Shown here one piece after another: positions 33,897 to 42,002 of a stretch of DNA of 63,682 nucleotides. This stretch comes from Isosphaeraceae bacterium (GTDB taxonomy: Bacteria > Planctomycetota > Planctomycetia > Isosphaerales > Isosphaeraceae). The notes under the pieces were generated by a model, which saw nothing but the letters and a program-made list of their open reading frames with translations, searched no databases and had not been told where the DNA came from. The DNA lies in contig JARLIH010000398.1 of the NCBI GenBank assembly GCA_031291845.1, positions 1-63,682 of the forward strand, read 5' to 3'. Both the position numbers and the translations under genes were made by a program. Numbering within the stretch: position 1 is the stretch's first letter; each line of letters opens with the position of its first letter.

Positions 33897-36092
33897 ATGC
33901 ATGAATCGCAGACGATATCATCACGTCATGACGGCAAGTCGCTCATAGCGGCACGTGCGAACGGTGAACTTACTCGTTCGCGAAGCGTTTGCCATCTCTG
34001 TCATGGTGGGTGTGGCATGGTGATGGAGGTCGCAAACGGAAGGCTCGCATCGGTCAGGCCGGACCCGGAGTCGCCGTTCAGCCTCGGTTACGCCTGCGCG
34101 AAGGGGTTAGCGACGCCTGAGCTTATGTACCATCCATCGCGGCTATTAGCCCCGTTAAAGCGCGTGGGGGAGCGCGGGGCGGGGAGCTGGAAGGTCGTCG
34201 GGTGGGATGAAGCGCTCGGGGAGATCGCCGCAGCGCTTCGTGCAATCAAGGACCAGCATGGGGCGCGGGAGATCGCGCTCGGGCAGGGCACGGCGCGGCA
34301 TCACTACTGTCACGTCCGGCGATTTGCCAACCAGCTTGGTACGCCCAACTGGTACGAGCCGGGCCTCGCCAACTGTTTCTTGCCCCGAGTCACGGCGAGT
34401 TATTTTACGTACGGCGGGCTGCTCGTCGGCGATTTCTACGGTGCGACGCCGCCGCGGACGGTCGTCATCTGGGGGTGCAACCCGGTCGTCTCGAACCCCG
34501 ACGGGAAGCTCGGCTTCCGGGTCCGCGACGCGTTGCGCGGGGGGGCGTTTGGGATTGCAGTCGATCCGAGGCGAAGCGAGACAGCTCGCCTGTGTGACCT
34601 GTGGCTGCCGGTTCGCCCGGGGACCGACGCGGCCCTGGCGCTGGCGATGTGTCACGTCATTATCGCCGAGCGGCTCTACGACGAGGCGTTCGTGCAGAAG
34701 TGGACCGTCGGCTTTGACGAGTTGGCCCGTCATCTTGCCGCGTTCTCGCCGGCGTGGGCCTCGAAGGTGACGGGCATACCAGCGGAGGACATTGACCGTG
34801 CGGCCCGCCGCTACGCGACGGCAGGACCGGCCGCCATCGAGTGGGGCGTGGCGATCGACCAGAACGTGAATTCCTTCCAGACGGCCCGGGCCCTTTGCAT
34901 CCTCCGGGCCTTGACGGGCAACATCGACAATCCCGGCGGCGAAATCTTCGGGGAGAGCCGCTTACGCAGCTACCCACTCCAGCGGACGGGTCTGAACAAA
35001 GCGGCCGTCAAGGGGCGGCTTGGCGCGAACGACTTCAAGCTGCTGGGTGGGCCCGCGGCGATTGTCCCCTCAGCGCATATTCCAGCCCTCTTCCGTGCGA
35101 TGAGGACCGGTGAGCCCCACCCGATCCGCGCCCTTTTAACATTCGGCAACAACCCGCTGCTCACCGTCGCCAACGCTTCGGACGTGCGCGAAGCGCTGGC
35201 CCGGCTCGAACTGTTCGTCGCCGTGGACATGTTCCTGACGCCCTCGGCAGCCCTGGCGGACTACGTCCTACCGGCTGCGTTCTGGCCGGAACTTGATCAG
35301 GTCTCTGAATTGCCCGCGTTCGCGCCGTTGGCCGTCGTCGCGCAGCACCGAGTCGTCCGGACCGGCCAATGTCGATCCGACGAGGAAATCATTGACGAGC
35401 TGGCCCGGCGTATGGGGCTGCCCGGGTCCGATAAGGCCGTTGGGGAGATCTTAAACCATCGGCTCGAACCTCTGAATGTGACGTTCGAGGACATGAAAGA
35501 GACGCCGACGCGTTTCTATCCGCCTCGCTACAGCCGGTATCGCGAGCAGGGCTTCGCGACGCCCTCCGGTAAGGTCGAGCTCCTATCGCAGAGCCTGGCA
35601 AGGCTCGGATACGACTCGCTTCCCACCTATCGCGAGCCGCCCGAAAGCCCGGTCTCCAGCCCGGCCGCGACACGCACGTTTCCTTACGTGCTGACGACCG
35701 GAATGAGGCGGGCAGAATACTTTCACAGCGAGCAGCGACAGTCCGCCCGAATGAGAAAACGGAGGCCCGAGCCGGTCGCCGAGTTGCATCCGGAAACGGC
35801 GGCGGCGAACACCGTGCGAAACCGTGACTGGGTCGTGATCCGATCCCCACGGGGGGCCATCAAGATGCGGGCGCACGTCAGTACCAACATCGTGCCCGGC
35901 GTCGTCGCGGTCGAGCACGGATGGTGGTTTCCCGAACAAGGGCCGGGGGGTGACGCGTTCGCCTCGAACGCGAACGTCCTCACGGCGGACGGCCCTCCTT
36001 ATGACCCGGCGATGGGGAGTTACCAACTCCGGGGCTTGCTTTGTTCGGTCGAGAGGCTGCGTGAGGACGACCCGCTAAACGGTCGCGATTAG
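33897..36092 (+). CDS. Molybdopterin (bis-MGD) oxidoreductase
   Basis: A 731-residue member of the DMSO-reductase superfamily. An N-terminal [4Fe-4S] site is formed by Cys32, Cys35, Cys39 and Cys67 (CHLCHGGC and YACAKG). Cys160 in NCFLPR is the probable Mo or W ligand. The dinucleotide-binding blocks WGCNP, RSETARL and the C-terminal molydopterin-binding domain (PYVLTTGMR...) are present. No Tat signal is seen, so it is probably cytoplasmic, as in formate dehydrogenase-like, acetylene hydratase-like or transhydroxylase-like members. It ends three bases before the radical SAM gene, tying it to the cluster, where it may act on the cyclitol-derived intermediate. Its substrate is unknown. Confidence 0.85.
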   Translation: MHESQTISSRHDGKSLIAARANGELTRSRSVCHLCHGGCGMVMEVANGRLASVRPDPESPFSLGYACAKGLATPELMYHPSRLLAPLKRVGERGAGSWKVVGWDEALGEIAAALRAIKDQHGAREIALGQGTARHHYCHVRRFANQLGTPNWYEPGLANCFLPRVTASYFTYGGLLVGDFYGATPPRTVVIWGCNPVVSNPDGKLGFRVRDALRGGAFGIAVDPRRSETARLCDLWLPVRPGTDAALALAMCHVIIAERLYDEAFVQKWTVGFDELARHLAAFSPAWASKVTGIPAEDIDRAARRYATAGPAAIEWGVAIDQNVNSFQTARALCILRALTGNIDNPGGEIFGESRLRSYPLQRTGLNKAAVKGRLGANDFKLLGGPAAIVPSAHIPALFRAMRTGEPHPIRALLTFGNNPLLTVANASDVREALARLELFVAVDMFLTPSAALADYVLPAAFWPELDQVSELPAFAPLAVVAQHRVVRTGQCRSDEEIIDELARRMGLPGSDKAVGEILNHRLEPLNVTFEDMKETPTRFYPPRYSRYREQGFATPSGKVELLSQSLARLGYDSLPTYREPPESPVSSPAATRTFPYVLTTGMRRAEYFHSEQRQSARMRKRRPEPVAELHPETAAANTVRNRDWVVIRSPRGAIKMRAHVSTNIVPGVVAVEHGWWFPEQGPGGDAFASNANVLTADGPPYDPAMGSYQLRGLLCSVERLREDDPLNGRD

Positions 36093-36095
36093 TCG

Positions 36096-37460
36096 ATGTT
36101 CATGGCCAACGTCATTGAAGCCATCTGGGCACCGGAGTCCGACGAGTTCGCTCGGCACAGCATTCGCGCCGGCGCGATGAGTGCGCTGGAGCTGTACGAC
36201 GCAGTCGCGGGGAGGCGAATGGAGTTCGTTGGCTATGCCGGCCATCACACCAACTGCAATCTGTTGCTGACCAGTGGCTGTTCACACCGAATTCGTGGCC
36301 GGAAGCTCGTCGGGTGCAGCATGTGCGACTACCACTCCTCGAACCTCGAAGGCTGGGCGCTGATGCGGGCGCTGTTGAAGAAAGATCCGGAACTGTACGC
36401 CCGCGCCGTCCGGACGAGCTTCGAGGCTGTTCGCCCCGATCGCCCCGCTCCCGCGTTCTGCGAGCAGGTCACGGGGAATGATTGTCTCGACCCGGTCGAA
36501 TTCCCGCCCCAGGCGCTTGAGGTATTGTTCCAGGGCGACGGCCTCTTCGCCAAGAACCCGCGCTGTTACATGTTCGAGGTTCTGGCCTCACACGTGACGA
36601 AACGGAGCGTCGCGGAATTCTCCCGCCGATTCAGCCGCGGCCAAACGCTGTTCTTCGACTTTGGGGTCGAAGCGACCGACTGGCTTCGTCGGCACTGGAT
36701 CAACAAGGAATGCGGCGACGACCAGGTCGCCAGTGCCATCCGCGTCCTTCGCGAGGCGGGGCACTATTCGGTTGCCGACGTCCTCATCGGCATCCCCGGC
36801 GTCACCGAGGAACAGTCCGTCCGTGCGTTCCTCGACACGATGCGGCTGTTGGACGCACTCGGGGTGGACCGCGTCTTTTGCCTGCCTCTCAATCGCAAGC
36901 GCAAAACACTTCAAGGCTTTCTCCACGAACGCTTGGGGCAGAATGACCGGCTCGGCGCCCTGGGCCTGAGCCAGGGCGAACACACGGGGGTTCCCTGGCT
37001 CTTCACGATCGTCGAGGCGCTCTGCCGCGCCTTCGAGGAGCTGCCGACGCTTCGTGGCAGGCTCAAGCTGGCCGCGATCCGGAGCGACCAGGTCGTGATC
37101 GAGAACCGGCTGGCCTATAACGCGAACGCCGCATGCGCGTGCAACGAGCAAATTGTCGCGGCGTTCGAGCGCTACCAGAAGTCCGGCGAACCGGCGCACA
37201 TCTTTGCCGTCAGGGAGGGCGGGAGCGACTGCGGATGCCGGGAGGCATACGACCGGATCATCCGCAAGCAGACCCAGGCCGGGCCGCTTGCCGAGACCCT
37301 TGCCACGCTGGCCGACGAGATTGCACAGGAGCTCTTCCCGGCGGACTGGGAGGCGCTTGTCCAGAGCTTCCGCGAAGAACTGCGTCTCCTCCCGTCGGAA
37401 GAAGCGTCATCGTCTCACAACATCCAGAATGTTACAGCGGTTTCAATCAACTCTTTCTAA
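36096..37460 (+). CDS. Radical SAM protein, RaSEA/Elp3-like
   Basis: A 454-residue radical SAM enzyme. The cluster motif is unusual: Cys62, Cys74 and Cys77 (TSGCSH then GCSMCDYHS), a CX11CX2C spacing resembling archaeosine-synthase RaSEA proteins and distant Elp3 relatives, not the usual CX3CX2C. FFDFGVEATD and VADVLIGIPGVTEEQS are the middle barrel strands. A C-terminal region adds CACNE and CGCRE pairs that could bind a second metal site. It lies three bases after the molybdoenzyme gene. Biosynthetic clusters use such enzymes for radical C-S or C-C steps, so modification of a small molecule is more likely here than tRNA modification, but that is inference. Confidence 0.75.
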   Translation: MFMANVIEAIWAPESDEFARHSIRAGAMSALELYDAVAGRRMEFVGYAGHHTNCNLLLTSGCSHRIRGRKLVGCSMCDYHSSNLEGWALMRALLKKDPELYARAVRTSFEAVRPDRPAPAFCEQVTGNDCLDPVEFPPQALEVLFQGDGLFAKNPRCYMFEVLASHVTKRSVAEFSRRFSRGQTLFFDFGVEATDWLRRHWINKECGDDQVASAIRVLREAGHYSVADVLIGIPGVTEEQSVRAFLDTMRLLDALGVDRVFCLPLNRKRKTLQGFLHERLGQNDRLGALGLSQGEHTGVPWLFTIVEALCRAFEELPTLRGRLKLAAIRSDQVVIENRLAYNANAACACNEQIVAAFERYQKSGEPAHIFAVREGGSDCGCREAYDRIIRKQTQAGPLAETLATLADEIAQELFPADWEALVQSFREELRLLPSEEASSSHNIQNVTAVSINSF

Positions 37461-37597
37461 CAACGTCTACGTTGGGTGGTATCCCGAGCTCATTGTGCGG
37501 CGGATTGACATAGGACCACCCTGTGAATGGCCCTGATTGGGATGTGCTGACCAAGGGGATCGTACCCAACACGGCGACTCGATCGGAGAAGGCTGAC

Positions 37598-38716
37598 ATG
37601 ATGCTGATCGAACGTAGTGAGCTGACGCTTGGGACCGACCGCATTCGGTTGGAGGTAGGACGCGACTTGCTCGAGCCGGTGGCGAGTTGGTTCGCGGAGC
37701 GCCAGCCCGGTGGCATCGTGCTCGTGACGGACGACAACGTGCGCGAGCTGCACGCCGGTCCGTTGGCGGAGCGCTTGGCCCAGGTGTCACACGTCTCGGT
37801 GCTAAGCGTCTCACCGGGGGAGCGCTCGAAGAGTATGCGCACGCTCCAGTGCTTGATGGAGCAGGCGCTCGACGTGGGGATTACTCGGCGAACCTACATC
37901 GTCTCGTTCGGCGGCGGCGTGGTGTCGAACCTCACGGGCGTGATGGCCGGCCTCCTTTTCCGGGGTCTCCCCTTCGTTGATATTCCCACGTCGATCGTTG
38001 CCCAGATCGACGCATCGATCAGCCGCAAGCAGGCTGTGAACTCGCGCAACGGGAAAAACCTGTTCGGCCTCTGGAAGTCGCCGGAAGCCATCTTTGTCGA
38101 TATGGACTACCTCACGACGCTCGACCGGAGGCAGGTCCGGACCGGCCTCGCCGAGGCGCTCAAGCTCGCCCTGATCGCCGATCTCGATTATTTCGAGACA
38201 CTGGAATCTCTTTCGCTTGATGAGATCATCAATTCGCCCGATCTGCTCGATTCCGTGATTCTCCGTAGCATCGACCTGACCTGTCGTATTTTGGCCGAAG
38301 ACCCGTACGAGGGGACGTCGGGTTCATGCCTTGAGATTGGGCACACGATTGGCCATGCCGTCGAGATCTTGGAAAGAGGGCGGTTAACACACGGCGAAGC
38401 AATTGCCATCGGCATGGTGATCGAGGCCGCGCTGAGCGTCCAGTTGGGGCTGTTACACTCGGAGTGGTTCGACCGGATTCACGCGGTTCTCACGCGCTAC
38501 GAACTGCCCACGACGCTCCCGCCGCGGATCGGCCCCGGGCAAATCGTCGGGGCGCTGCGCTTTGACAACAAGCGCTGGCAAACCGACCCCACGTTCGTTC
38601 CCATCCGCGACCTCGGGACGATGCACGACCGGCCGACGCCGGTGGAACATCCGGTCCTTCTTCTGGAGCACCTCGAATCCGCCGCGCGGCGCACGCCGAG
38701 TGCGGGCCGACTTTAA
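37598..38716 (+). CDS. Sugar-phosphate cyclase, 2-deoxy-scyllo-inosose synthase-like
   Basis: A 372-residue dehydroquinate-synthase-fold enzyme. GGGVVSNLTGVMAGLLFRG gives the NAD site, and the zinc ligands are Glu in GLAEALKLAL, His in IGHTIGHAVE and His in LTHGEAIAIG. The block KQAVNSRNGKNLFG (about 144-157) matches 2-deoxy-scyllo-inosose synthases (BtrC type); dehydroquinate synthases have a different sequence there. It would convert glucose 6-phosphate to a carbocyclic ketone. ATG 37598 is chosen because GGAG precedes it; GTG 37523 is possible. No aminotransferase for the usual next step is in the window. Confidence 0.8.
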   Translation: MMLIERSELTLGTDRIRLEVGRDLLEPVASWFAERQPGGIVLVTDDNVRELHAGPLAERLAQVSHVSVLSVSPGERSKSMRTLQCLMEQALDVGITRRTYIVSFGGGVVSNLTGVMAGLLFRGLPFVDIPTSIVAQIDASISRKQAVNSRNGKNLFGLWKSPEAIFVDMDYLTTLDRRQVRTGLAEALKLALIADLDYFETLESLSLDEIINSPDLLDSVILRSIDLTCRILAEDPYEGTSGSCLEIGHTIGHAVEILERGRLTHGEAIAIGMVIEAALSVQLGLLHSEWFDRIHAVLTRYELPTTLPPRIGPGQIVGALRFDNKRWQTDPTFVPIRDLGTMHDRPTPVEHPVLLLEHLESAARRTPSAGRL

Positions 38717-38728
38717 GGAGCCGACCCG

Positions 38729-40165
38729 ATGCCTCTGGCCGCACACGAGACGATCTACGAGGTCTTCCGGGAACATGCCCACCGTTCGCCGGAACGGTTG
38801 ATGATGTCCTGCGATCACGGGACGATCAACGCGGTGCGGCTTCTCGAACGCGTCGACACCCTCGCGGCATACCTTCGTTCGGCAACGGGTCGTGCCGGTG
38901 TGGCATACGTCGGACGGGACGAACGCGACTACTTGACGGTCGTACTCGCCTGCTCGAAGGCCGGCGCGCTGCTGGTCGTCGGCGTGGGTGACCGGCGCCT
39001 GCTCCGTCAAGCGACCGACGACTGCGTGGGCCTGACCCTGCTGCACTCAGGGGACGAAGCGCCGCCACACGGAGCGCCCGGTAGCCCATGGGTCAGCCTG
39101 CAAGAGGTCGAGCGCGGATCAGCGCCCCGGCCCAGCGCCGGGCCGGCGGTGCCCGATGACGTCTGGTGCGTACTCTACACATCGGGCACGACGGGAGCGC
39201 CGCTCGGTGTGATGACGACCGAGGCGTCGTACCTGATCAACGCGGACGATATGACGCGCGCGCTCGGGTTGAACGACTGCGACTCATTCGTCGTCCGAAG
39301 CCCTCTCGACGTCTCGTACGGCCTGAGCCTGGGGCTCGTCTTGCCCCTGGTGCTGGGTGTGTCGATTCGCGTCACGCGCGCCATTCACCCGAGGGCGGTG
39401 CTACGAGCCGTCGCCGAGTCGGACCGGCCCGCAGTCGTGGGGACCCCGACAGTCTACCGGGAGCTCACTACGTTCCAAGAGGAACTGCGGACCGCCGCGG
39501 CGCATGCAGCCCCTTGCTGGTTCTCGTCGGGAGATGTGCTGCCGGCGGAGGTCCACGAGCGCTTCGCTGGCCTCGGCATCCCGCTTTGTGACTGCTATGG
39601 CTCGACCGAGACTAACGGGATCGGCATTGCGAATGGGGCGTCGGAGCGGTCGTTCCAGCGGCTTCCGTCGGTGCAGATCCGCCTCGATGAGGCGTCCGGA
39701 GAACCAGGAGCCATGGAGGGACAGCTTCTGGTTCGCGGGCCCAAAGTCATGCGCGGTTATTACGGACAAGGGGTCATCCAGGCACAGCACCGTGAGTTGC
39801 CGGGGGGCTGGATCCGAACGCTCGACTGGGTCAGGCGGAACGGGTGCGACCGTTTCAGGCTTTTGGGGCGCGATGCGTCGCTCATCAAGGTCGGCGGCAA
39901 ACGAGTGCACGCGGAGGAGGTCGAGCGGGCTTTGGAGCGAATTCCAGGCGTGACGTGCGCAGTCGCCTACGGCCTCGCCGACCCGCTTCATGGCGAGGTC
40001 TTGGCGGCACTCATCCAGCCCGAAGGGGGCCAGGCCCCTTGCGCAGCGGACATCCGCCGGCGGCTGTCTGTCGAGTTGCCGGCGCACATGATCCCGCGAC
40101 GCATCGCGACTGCGGACGATCTTTCCACGGCGGTAGGCAAGAAGAGGCGCGACCGCGCGCACTAG
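38729..40165 (+). CDS. ANL-superfamily AMP-dependent ligase
   Basis: A 478-residue acyl-CoA/acyl-ACP ligase-type enzyme. The phosphate loop is YTSGTTGAPLGVM (about 149-161), the motif YGSTETNG (about 290) and the hinge/C-terminal block GRDASLIKVGGKRVHAEEVE are conserved. In the P-loop the usual Lys of TGxPKG is Leu. The C-terminal catalytic Lys region reads STAVGKKRR. It probably activates a carboxylic acid for the carrier protein at 44190. AAGGAG precedes the ATG by ten bases, and it starts 12 bases after the cyclase gene, so both are in one operon. Confidence 0.85.
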   Translation: MPLAAHETIYEVFREHAHRSPERLMMSCDHGTINAVRLLERVDTLAAYLRSATGRAGVAYVGRDERDYLTVVLACSKAGALLVVGVGDRRLLRQATDDCVGLTLLHSGDEAPPHGAPGSPWVSLQEVERGSAPRPSAGPAVPDDVWCVLYTSGTTGAPLGVMTTEASYLINADDMTRALGLNDCDSFVVRSPLDVSYGLSLGLVLPLVLGVSIRVTRAIHPRAVLRAVAESDRPAVVGTPTVYRELTTFQEELRTAAAHAAPCWFSSGDVLPAEVHERFAGLGIPLCDCYGSTETNGIGIANGASERSFQRLPSVQIRLDEASGEPGAMEGQLLVRGPKVMRGYYGQGVIQAQHRELPGGWIRTLDWVRRNGCDRFRLLGRDASLIKVGGKRVHAEEVERALERIPGVTCAVAYGLADPLHGEVLAALIQPEGGQAPCAADIRRRLSVELPAHMIPRRIATADDLSTAVGKKRRDRAH

Positions 40166-40180
40166 GGAAAGGAGACGACC

Positions 40181-41491
40181 GTGCGAATGACGGATATTCC
40201 TTTCGTGGACCACTGGTACAACGTGGTCCCCGACTTGCCCGGCCGTCCGCCAGAACCTCGGAACTCGGAAGGCGGCGATGAGCTGCGATTGATTGCACAG
40301 ATCACGCCGAAGGGGCTGAGTTACCTCGGTCTTTCTCGACGCCGGCACCACGCCATCCCCGACGAGGTCCGTCAGCGCTACACCGACTTCGGCCGGCCGA
40401 CTCCGCTCACAAACGCTGCGCGTCTGGCGGCCTACCTCGAGACCCCGGCGCGGATCTACTTCAAGCGGGAAGACGTCATCCCTTCGGGGAGCTTCAAAAT
40501 CAACACGGCGCTCGCCCAGGCGTGGGCCGCGCGGCAGGAGGGTTACGACGGGTTGGTGACGGAGACCGGGGCCGGTCAGTGGGGCCTGGCGCTCAGCGTA
40601 GCGAGCGCGGTGTTCGGACTACGGTGCCGGGTCTACATGGCCCGCTGCTCGTACGGCCAGAAATCGACGCGCCGGCAGCTCATGGAACTCCACGGCGCGG
40701 ACGTGATCGCGTCGCCCAGCCAGACGACCGAGGTTGGGAGACGGCTAGGAGCAGGGGAACCGGATCCCCCGGGTTCCATCGGCACAGCCATCAGCGAGGC
40801 CGTCGAGTTCGCCCGCGACCACCCGTCGTTCGCCTATGCGGCGGGCAGCAACGTATCCTACGTCTACGTCCATCAGTCGGTGATCGGCATCGAGACAGCC
40901 CGGCAGCTCCGGGCGCTCGGTGAGGCGCCGGACGTGGCCGTGACATGCGTCGGCGGAGGAAGCAACTTCGCCGGGTTCGTGCTCCCCTTGGTCTATGGCG
41001 ACGACGCTTTTGAACCCCGTCCGGTCATGTTCGCGTGCGAGTCGCGCACAATCCCGCGGCTCACCGAAGGCCAGTATCGCTACGATCACGCCGATCCGGG
41101 GGGTCTGACGCCGCTCGTCAAGTCGTACTCGCTCGGCCAGTCGTTCCAGCCCCCCGCCACGCACGTCGGCGGCCTTCGCCAGCACAATGGCTCACCGATC
41201 ATCGGCTTGATCCACTCCCAGGGCCTGATCCGCGCGCGGGCTTACAGCGAGGAGGAGGTGTTTGAAGCCGGGCGTCTGCTGGCGCGGCTGGAGGGAATCT
41301 TTCCCGCGCCGGAGAGCTGTCACTGTGTCTGTGGCGTGATTGACGCAGCGCGCGAGGCCGCGGAGCGACGCGAGGCATGTGTCATCGTGGGCTGCATCAG
41401 CGGGGCAGGGGCCCTCGACATGGCGGGCTACCAGGCTCACCCCGGCCGTCGCGACGGGCTGGTCCAGAGCAGCAACGGGGTCTTGGTTTGA
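40181..41491 (+). CDS. TrpB2-like PLP-dependent enzyme
   Basis: A 436-residue fold-type II PLP enzyme close to TrpB2 (TrpB-like) proteins. The PLP Lys is in SGSFKINTALAQAW (about 107), ETGAGQWG is the family hallmark (about 127), and CVGGGSNFAGF binds the PLP phosphate (about 265). In place of tryptophan synthesis it may do beta-replacement, joining a serine-derived amino acid unit to a nucleophile made by this cluster. GTG 40181 is selected by GGAG six bases upstream; ATG 40187 is possible. No trpA is nearby, which fits a non-tryptophan role. Confidence 0.85.
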   Translation: MRMTDIPFVDHWYNVVPDLPGRPPEPRNSEGGDELRLIAQITPKGLSYLGLSRRRHHAIPDEVRQRYTDFGRPTPLTNAARLAAYLETPARIYFKREDVIPSGSFKINTALAQAWAARQEGYDGLVTETGAGQWGLALSVASAVFGLRCRVYMARCSYGQKSTRRQLMELHGADVIASPSQTTEVGRRLGAGEPDPPGSIGTAISEAVEFARDHPSFAYAAGSNVSYVYVHQSVIGIETARQLRALGEAPDVAVTCVGGGSNFAGFVLPLVYGDDAFEPRPVMFACESRTIPRLTEGQYRYDHADPGGLTPLVKSYSLGQSFQPPATHVGGLRQHNGSPIIGLIHSQGLIRARAYSEEEVFEAGRLLARLEGIFPAPESCHCVCGVIDAAREAAERREACVIVGCISGAGALDMAGYQAHPGRRDGLVQSSNGVLV

Positions 41492-41501
41492 CGTGCTGAA
41501 A

Positions 41502-41579
41502 GTGACGCGTCGGAGCTCACACACGATGGCAGGCATTCGAGTGACGCGTCGGAGCGCACACACGATGGCAGGTATCCGG
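41502..41579 (+). repeat. 39-bp tandem duplication across the dehydratase start
   Basis: Units 41502-41540 and 41541-41579 differ at a few positions only. Each contains GACGCGTCGGAGC and an ATG (41526 and 41565). The unit is 13 codons, so both ATGs are in the same frame. It doubles the translation start of the dehydratase-like gene. Confidence 0.85.
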
Positions 41580-41999
41580 TTGACCACCGACGAGATCCTC
41601 GAGCGCATCCCACACGGGAGGCAGGCCCTATTGTTGGACGGGGCCGAGCTCGAACCGCGACGGTCCGTGACCTGCGACGTCAAGTTATCCGGCGATGAAC
41701 GCTTCTTTGCCGATCACTACCCGGACATGCCGATACTGCCGGGCCATATCCTTGTCGAAATGTTTGCGCAGGCGGGGGCCATCCTCTGCGCGGACGACCG
41801 CCGAGAGGGAACCGATCTGTTGGTCAGTATCGAGGCCGTGCGGTTCCGGGCCCCCACGTCGCCCCCGGCGGCATTAACCATCTCGGCCGAGCTGCGCACG
41901 CGACGACTGTCCGTCGTTTGGCTGGATTGCAGGGCCTGCCGGAAAGACGGCGAGGTCGTCGCCCACGGCTCTCTGATCGTCGCGTTGGGGAGGCGCTGA
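41565..41999 (+). CDS. FabZ-like hotdog 3-hydroxyacyl-ACP dehydratase
   Basis: A 144-residue hotdog protein. DHYPDMPILPGH with VEMFAQAG (about 50-75) matches the FabZ catalytic His and Glu region. It would dehydrate 3-hydroxyacyl chains on the carrier protein encoded at 44190. ATG 41565 begins MAGIRLTTDEIL, but an in-frame ATG 41526 from the 39-bp tandem duplication gives a 13-residue longer protein. It stops three bases before the ketosynthase ATG, indicating an operon with ketosynthase, partner and carrier. Confidence 0.82.
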   Translation: MAGIRLTTDEILERIPHGRQALLLDGAELEPRRSVTCDVKLSGDERFFADHYPDMPILPGHILVEMFAQAGAILCADDRREGTDLLVSIEAVRFRAPTSPPAALTISAELRTRRLSVVWLDCRACRKDGEVVAHGSLIVALGRR

Positions 42000-42002
42000 G
42001 CG

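Noticed and set aside
41340..41564. Longer dehydratase start inside the TrpB2-like gene
   Set aside because: The extra 75 residues are an out-of-frame reading of the TrpB2-like gene and the tandem repeat.
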